From Clostridium sp. 1001271st1 H5 (GTDB taxonomy: Bacteria > Bacillota > Clostridia > Lachnospirales > Lachnospiraceae): a stretch of 64,000 nucleotides of DNA. Below, in pieces: positions 60,601 to 64,000 of the stretch. The translations under genes were made by a program, and so were the position numbers. Below the pieces are notes generated by a model. The model was not told the origin of the DNA and ran no database searches. It worked only from the letters and a program-made list of their open reading frames with translations. Numbering within the stretch: position 1 is the stretch's first letter; every line of letters begins with the position of its first letter. The DNA lies in NCBI RefSeq assembly GCF_005845215.1, contig NZ_SPHO01000013.1, positions 62,001 through 126,000 on the forward strand, read 5' to 3'.

Positions 60601-61835
60601 CGGACAGAGTTCCTTGGACTGCAGGGGACGGGTGGACAGGGATATATGTGTATGACTCCAATGCCCCTGCAAATAATGGGGATATGGGATTGAATTCCTT
60701 TTATCATAAAGGCAGGTCATATATAAGAATCAATGATTCTAACGGTGATTGGGAGTATTATTATAATGGTGAATTAAAGGGAAAATCAGGGCGCGGTGAT
60801 ATGAAGATATATGACCCATCCAAATTAGGCAGTTCATTCTTTACAGACAAGCTGCATAAGAAAAAATCTTCCGGGTGGGCGTGGACCGCGGATATTGATG
60901 CTGAAAACATGACCATTAAGGATTCAAGCGATGGCATACTGCTGGAAATAAAAGATGGAGAGCTTATACAGAACTCCGAAGATACGGATTTTTCAATCAT
61001 GTGCACTGATTTAGATGAACAGGATGGAAGGCTGAAAGGATATTTTTATTGTAGTGAAGATGAGTTCAACTATAATGCACACAATGCAGATATCATGATT
61101 GCCAGCAATGAATTGTATATTTCTGCCAGTCATCAGACTGAGATAAAAGCAGATGTGGATTTGCAGAATGGGTCTTTATCATTAGAGAATGTACAGGATG
61201 GGGAAGTTAGCATTGGATTGCAGACAAATGAAAATAAATATAAGGCAGTTGCATATGAAAATAACAATCAGTCAGGCGATTACGTGACCCTTTCGCTGGA
61301 AAAATCAGGCAGATATAATATAGAAAGCAGCCAGGCTACTGCCGATATTTTTAGTGTGGACAGCAATGGCACAACTGTGAGGTTGGAAGACCAGAGGATT
61401 ACTGAATTGGAAGGAAAGACGGTCGGTGAAATTGTATCTGAACATTCCTCAAACGATGTAAAGCCGGCTGGCGTGACAAATGTGTCATCTGATTCAGACG
61501 AGAGGGACATTGGTATAGCGGTTGTTACAGACACATATCCTGGTGCTCATTGGAATGCTTATGAAGATGGCCGGTGGAAATTAGTGAAGGCTGACGGAAA
61601 TGAGGTAAAAGGATGGGCTATGGTTCAGGATAAGTGGTATTATTTGAATCCTGAAGACGGATTCATGATGACCGGATGGCTTCGGAATCAGGATGGACGG
61701 TGGTATTATCTCAGAACCGTACATGATGGATATTACGGAGCTATTGTAACAGGATGGAATATAATAGATGGTAAGCGTTATTATTTTAATGAAAACCATG
61801 ATGGATATTACGGCGCTCTGATGATAGAGGAATAG
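57609..61835 (+). CDS. Large secreted surface protein with two cysteine-peptidase-like domains and wall-binding repeats
   Basis: 1408 residues. Signal peptide (KMVLAVFLAIIMVISV, about 1-38). A charged Glu/Lys/Gln linker runs from 64 to 123 with repeated EEKRKEELP-type units. An adhesin-like beta region spans about 150-460. A first C39/papain-like domain has Cys473 (SGCAIASIAT) and His548 (VEHFSVLVGY). An Fn3-like stretch (about 610-715) and a GBS Bsp-like domain (717-825, EKPVIKNVRVAEVTTDGFTV) follow. A second papain-like domain has Cys879 (WHGSCFGLSVLA), His992 (GAHAVVVE) and Asp1016 or Asn1018 (YDSNAP). Aromatic choline/glucan-binding-type repeats close the protein at 1315-1408 (GWAMVQDKWYYLNP). 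Much more AT-rich than its neighbours, suggesting transfer. Possible roles are host-protein cleavage, peptide processing or adhesion; I do not recognise the full architecture. Confidence 0.85.
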   Translation: MGKRKIKLKMVLAVFLAIIMVISVANSDMLYATGIIFAETVDGTDTKSLPIENNALAEGIQQDEGASEETNQKEDQQRQKQPEEKQLEEKQREEELSEEKRKEELPEEKRKEELPEEKQKEEAPAYVPVGTPSDAVHAGYENKDITVATKSEAEVRNKNYDLERIIKTAALLHEEDYSDVTEDNPLTHGERAVFRFEYKLKSSMRKALDSGNDIILEYQLPEEILGLTSSYQEMVGTTFADGPMSSALGYMGEFNEDGNITICIQSIEEGDIDNFDQIIDIPVLIDCEITDIPEKLTISAAHSKKLTIYTYVGSGKFEYEETIGDITIYLWAEEGVLPDDAKVRISEVAYDDENALGGMEQITGDAGANQIIAFDISIWVDHQEIEIEDGTVKVSFRGSRILDYSGKKAEVFHIDEQNGVEIINSKQLGDEIQFEAKHFSVYGIHLTAVNYPSVDYSEEIKPYRVTYPESSGCAIASIATVEKYNRQASDADNMYYRVKSWNDNAISIKDWSGMGYGEIKDNPTLETLYTALKENGPCIIHRNTTVEHFSVLVGYTGNTSVLEEKGFKVLEVSDTITNYLMNLHDWRRYTYVNGSVQYDDNAVVDRLLIRTGVDVSFFNVNASDLQDTSGRLSSDIQTTTGSRIQSVGVYLGKSENQMQKISEPAEGTVKKIFYEVGTGEWCGPLSAGTKYFYQFYVQINDLEFKSDVFSFNTAGISDTEKPVIKNVRVAEVTTDGFTVYCTVADDRMVSKLTFAAWNEKEGKEKLVSGGPTNHNGYAKEKEYQHRVNVIDHDFTYDAAYYMMITAEDEAGNTADYSLRMYMPRPFESTEDGWPIANSRRCFGYSDDYHIPKSVMEDVYGWNISSILPWSAGPVWHGSCFGLSVLASRYYTNQGSPLTHILPKRGNNHLYQRGYYNLDYSQGIYTIAKNYNAIRMIERVQVSQDTQELADIEVYKNDNNLKQFKAYMCTGPEGFEPKFKAFVITLSYKTGAHAVVVETDRVPWTAGDGWTGIYVYDSNAPANNGDMGLNSFYHKGRSYIRINDSNGDWEYYYNGELKGKSGRGDMKIYDPSKLGSSFFTDKLHKKKSSGWAWTADIDAENMTIKDSSDGILLEIKDGELIQNSEDTDFSIMCTDLDEQDGRLKGYFYCSEDEFNYNAHNADIMIASNELYISASHQTEIKADVDLQNGSLSLENVQDGEVSIGLQTNENKYKAVAYENNNQSGDYVTLSLEKSGRYNIESSQATADIFSVDSNGTTVRLEDQRITELEGKTVGEIVSEHSSNDVKPAGVTNVSSDSDERDIGIAVVTDTYPGAHWNAYEDGRWKLVKADGNEVKGWAMVQDKWYYLNPEDGFMMTGWLRNQDGRWYYLRTVHDGYYGAIVTGWNIIDGKRYYFNENHDGYYGALMIEE

Positions 61836-61888
61836 AAGAACGGATGTTGCCTTATGCTTACAAGCGGCAGGTAAGTTTTTGACGAAGC

Positions 61889-61940
61889 GGATGGGATTAA
61901 CTATATTCTTTTTGTATACAGTTAATCCCGTCCATTTTTT
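61889..61940. terminator. Terminator after the surface protein gene
   Basis: GGA-T-GGGATTAACT pairs with AGTTAATCCC-G-TCC, followed by ATTTTTT. Also placed to stop the converging LysR transcript. Confidence 0.85.
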
Positions 61941-61960
61941 GAGGATACAATACTGTAATA

Positions 61961-62854
61961 TTATACGGCGGCTGACCCCATTCCCCTGGCCAGCCGTATA
62001 AAGGCATCCATCTCCCTGGTAACCCACTTGTCCTTATGATAAACAATCTGGCGCCAGGTTCTCATATAGAAATCCCTGACATCCAGCACAGCCAGCTCCC
62101 CTTTGATGATGTCCCTGTGAATGGTGAATTCCGGCAGAAAGGAAACGCCCAGGTTCTTTCTCAGCAGGCTGATGATGAATTCCGTATTGCCGATTTCCAG
62201 GAAGGGCTGTATTTGCTTTTCCTGGGCAGCCAGGTACTGGTCCAGGATGAACCGGTAGCTGGCGTTTCGTTCGGTGAGGATGAAGGGCTGTTCAATGACC
62301 TGGTCCAGGTCCAGGCTGTCCCGGCCCACAAGGGGATGCCGGGAAGAAGTGACGAACACAATATCCTCCGGTTCTTCCAGGACTTTTATCCATTTGCTGT
62401 CATACATACGCTTATCCAGGAAATACACTATATCAATGGCATTGCTGTTCATCATCTCTAACAGTGTTTCGGGGGAATCCGTGATTAGCCGGATGTTGAC
62501 TCTGGGATAGAGCCGGTGGTATTCCCTGAGAAGCTCCGGGAATATGGTGGCGCAAATGGATTCGATGGTTCCCAGGCACAGGCTGCCGGTAAGCTCGGTT
62601 ACATGGGTGACTGCATCTTTTGCGTGTTCCAGCTCCTTCATGACAGAGACAGCGTGTTCGTAGAACAGGGCTCCCTGGTGGGTCAGGGTGGTCTGCTTGC
62701 CGATGCGGTCAAAGAGATGGACGTTCAGCTCCTGCTCCAGCTGCTTAATTTGAATGGTGACGGCTGCCTGGGAATATCCCAGCTGTTTTGCCGCCTTGGA
62801 AAAGCTCTTTAACTGCGCCACCTGAAGGAAGGCGGCAATCTCCCGTAGTTCCAT
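61961..62854 (-). CDS. LysR family transcriptional regulator
   Basis: 297 residues. Complete HTH (REIAAFLQVAQLKSFSKAAKQLGYSQAAVTIQIKQLEQEL) and effector domain, similar to CysB/CynR-like members. Divergent from the cysteine desulfidase-like gene, with several palindromes in the 173-bp gap, so it probably controls that gene. Effector may be a sulfur or amino-acid compound (inference). Confidence 0.92.
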   Translation of the reverse strand: MELREIAAFLQVAQLKSFSKAAKQLGYSQAAVTIQIKQLEQELNVHLFDRIGKQTTLTHQGALFYEHAVSVMKELEHAKDAVTHVTELTGSLCLGTIESICATIFPELLREYHRLYPRVNIRLITDSPETLLEMMNSNAIDIVYFLDKRMYDSKWIKVLEEPEDIVFVTSSRHPLVGRDSLDLDQVIEQPFILTERNASYRFILDQYLAAQEKQIQPFLEIGNTEFIISLLRKNLGVSFLPEFTIHRDIIKGELAVLDVRDFYMRTWRQIVYHKDKWVTREMDAFIRLARGMGSAAV

Positions 62855-62923
62855 ATAATAGATTTCCTTTGCTCATTTTGTATAAAAATTTTTAAACGAT
62901 ATTATAAAAACATTAAATTTTAC

Positions 62924-62978
62924 AACCATATGGTTTTATGGTACATTAATGTTAATCAGAAATCAATACAAAATGTAT
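62924..62978. promoter_or_regulatory. Palindromes between LysR and the desulfidase-like gene
   Basis: AACCATATGGTT (62924-62935) is a perfect 12-bp palindrome, ACATTAATGT lies at 62943-62952, and ATACA-AAA-TGTAT (62966-62978) is an inverted repeat with the T-N11-A form of LysR boxes. Confidence 0.5.
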
Positions 62979-63027
62979 AGTAATTTTCCGGATAATCAAT
63001 TAAAATGAGAAAGGAATCACAATCATC

Positions 63028-64000
63028 ATGGAGAAAACAAATGTTAAGTACGGAGCTTATGTTCAAATTCTGAAGGAGGAGCTGCTTCCTGCCATGGGAT
63101 GTACAGAGCCCATTGCCCTTGCCTATGCGGCAGCCACAGCCAGGAAAGTGCTGGGGGAACTGCCGGACCGTGTTGTGGTAGGAGCCAGCGGAAGCATCAT
63201 CAAGAATGTGAAGTCAGTCATTGTGCCTAACACGAATCATCTGAAGGGCATTCCGGCAGCAGCGGCAGCGGGAATCGTGGCAGGAGATTCGGACAAAGAA
63301 CTGGAGGTGATTGCGGAAGTTACGCCAGATGAGACCAGACAGATGAAGGAATTCCTGGACAATACGGAAATCAGGGTGGAGCATGTGGATAACGGCATCA
63401 CATTTGATATTATCGTGACTCTGTATAAGGGGGATTCCTACGCAAAGGTCCGTATCGCCAATTACCACACCAATATTGTGCTGGTTGAAAAGAATGGGGA
63501 GATTCTTAAGCAGGTTGAGGTGGCAGGCGAGGAGGAGGAAGGTCTGACTGACAGAAGCCTGCTGAACATGGAGGATATCTGGGATTTCATCAATACGGTG
63601 GATATCGGGGATATCCGGGAAGTACTGGACCGTCAGATTAAGTACAACTGGGCCATTGCACAGGAGGGACTGAAGGGGAATTACGGCGCCAATATTGGTT
63701 CCGTTCTTCTGGAGATGTCCGGAAATGACGTCCGCACCAGGGCAAAGGCCATGGCGGCAGCAGGTTCGGATGCCAGGATGAATGGCTGTGAACTGCCGGT
63801 CATCATCAATTCGGGAAGCGGCAACCAGGGTATCACTGCCTCTGTTCCCGTGCTGGTATACGCAGAGGAATTGAAGGTGGATGAGGATAAGAAGTACAGG
63901 GCGCTGGCCCTGTCCAACCTGACAGCCATCCATCAGAAGACGCCCATTGGCAGGCTGTCCGCTTACTGCGGTGCTGTCAGTGCAGGCGCAGGCGCTGGCG
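63028..64000 (+). CDS. L-cysteine desulfidase / L-serine ammonia-lyase alpha-family protein (3' end outside window)
   Basis: The frame is open from ATG 63028 (GAAAGGAATC upstream) to the window edge, 324 residues so far. ELLPAMGCTEPIALAYAAATAR is the signature of the UPF0597/YhaM (CyuA) family, related to SdaA and using a 4Fe-4S cluster; further cysteines appear in MNGCELPVIINSGSGNQG and SAYCGAVSAGAGAG. The E. coli member degrades cysteine to pyruvate, sulfide and ammonia. Full length is about 430 residues, so roughly 100 are missing. Divergent LysR gene probably regulates it. Confidence 0.88.
   Translation, partial: MEKTNVKYGAYVQILKEELLPAMGCTEPIALAYAAATARKVLGELPDRVVVGASGSIIKNVKSVIVPNTNHLKGIPAAAAAGIVAGDSDKELEVIAEVTPDETRQMKEFLDNTEIRVEHVDNGITFDIIVTLYKGDSYAKVRIANYHTNIVLVEKNGEILKQVEVAGEEEEGLTDRSLLNMEDIWDFINTVDIGDIREVLDRQIKYNWAIAQEGLKGNYGANIGSVLLEMSGNDVRTRAKAMAAAGSDARMNGCELPVIINSGSGNQGITASVPVLVYAEELKVDEDKKYRALALSNLTAIHQKTPIGRLSAYCGAVSAGAGAG

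Noticed and set aside
1..64000. CRISPR arrays, tRNA/rRNA genes, IS elements, prophage
   Set aside because: No spaced identical repeats, no recognisable tRNA or rRNA sequences, and no transposase, integrase or phage structural genes were seen.

Overview
The window looks like chromosome of an anaerobic, gut-type Lachnospiraceae species (Clostridium cluster XIVa; an Enterocloster/Clostridium bolteae-clostridioforme type organism is my best guess). This is an inference from moderately high GC, strong AGGAGG-type ribosome binding sites, Firmicutes-style two-subunit serine dehydratase and GcvPA/GcvPB, a PRD-type PTS regulator, class II GalT, and anaerobe enzymes (prFMN decarboxylase, Mo-hydroxylase, Fe-S flavoprotein). 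I see no rRNA, tRNA, CRISPR array, prophage or insertion sequence.

Layout. 1-3.5 kb: end of a glycerol-3-phosphate-dehydrogenase-like cluster, an unusual 63-residue protein made of four 16-residue repeats, and dihydroxyacetone kinase dhaKLM. 3.5-5.4 kb: a divergent FMN-binding / NusG-domain-II / Gx-transporter set resembling membrane flavin electron-transfer modules. 5.5-11.6 kb: galT and a fructose-family PTS (IIA, IIC, IIB) with its PRD regulator. 11.6-21.4 kb: a nucleobase or heteroaromatic catabolic region (YczE-like membrane protein, TRZ/ATZ-type amidohydrolase, Fe-S flavoprotein, UbiD, UbiX, NCS2 permease, two-subunit Mo-hydroxylase). Its two plus-strand operons each start with the same promoter and RNA leader. 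21.6-23.7 kb: a decayed patch with a truncated LysR gene, a truncated M20 peptidase gene and a broken MFS gene.

23.7-36.6 kb: a tandem glycine riboswitch with terminator, then glyA, gcvT, gcvH, gcvPA, gcvPB, lpd, sdaAB, sdaAA, folC, folE, folP and folBK in one direction. This joins glycine cleavage, serine-pyruvate conversion and folate cofactor synthesis. 36.6-41 kb: an ECF S component, a HAD phosphatase with a ROK regulator, and AEC and EamA transporters. 41-45 kb: an uncharacterised transporter with two M20 amidohydrolases (AbgB/AbgA-like) behind a consensus promoter and a structured leader. 45-52.6 kb: regulator and asparaginase, NfeD and stomatin, MATE pump, an HPr-like mini-protein, NudC and a HAD phosphatase.

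52.6-57.3 kb: branched-chain amino acid genes ilvN, ilvC, a LysR regulator, leuC and leuD (no ilvB, ilvD, leuA or leuB here). 57.6-61.8 kb: an AT-rich gene for a 1408-residue secreted protein with two cysteine-peptidase-like domains and C-terminal wall-binding repeats. 62-64 kb: a LysR regulator divergent from a cysteine desulfidase/serine dehydratase-like gene that runs off the end.

The best candidates for something undescribed are the repeat peptide at 1.0 kb, the duplicated leader RNA with its UbiD/Mo-hydroxylase regulon at 11.6-21.4 kb, and the double cysteine-peptidase surface protein at 57.6 kb.
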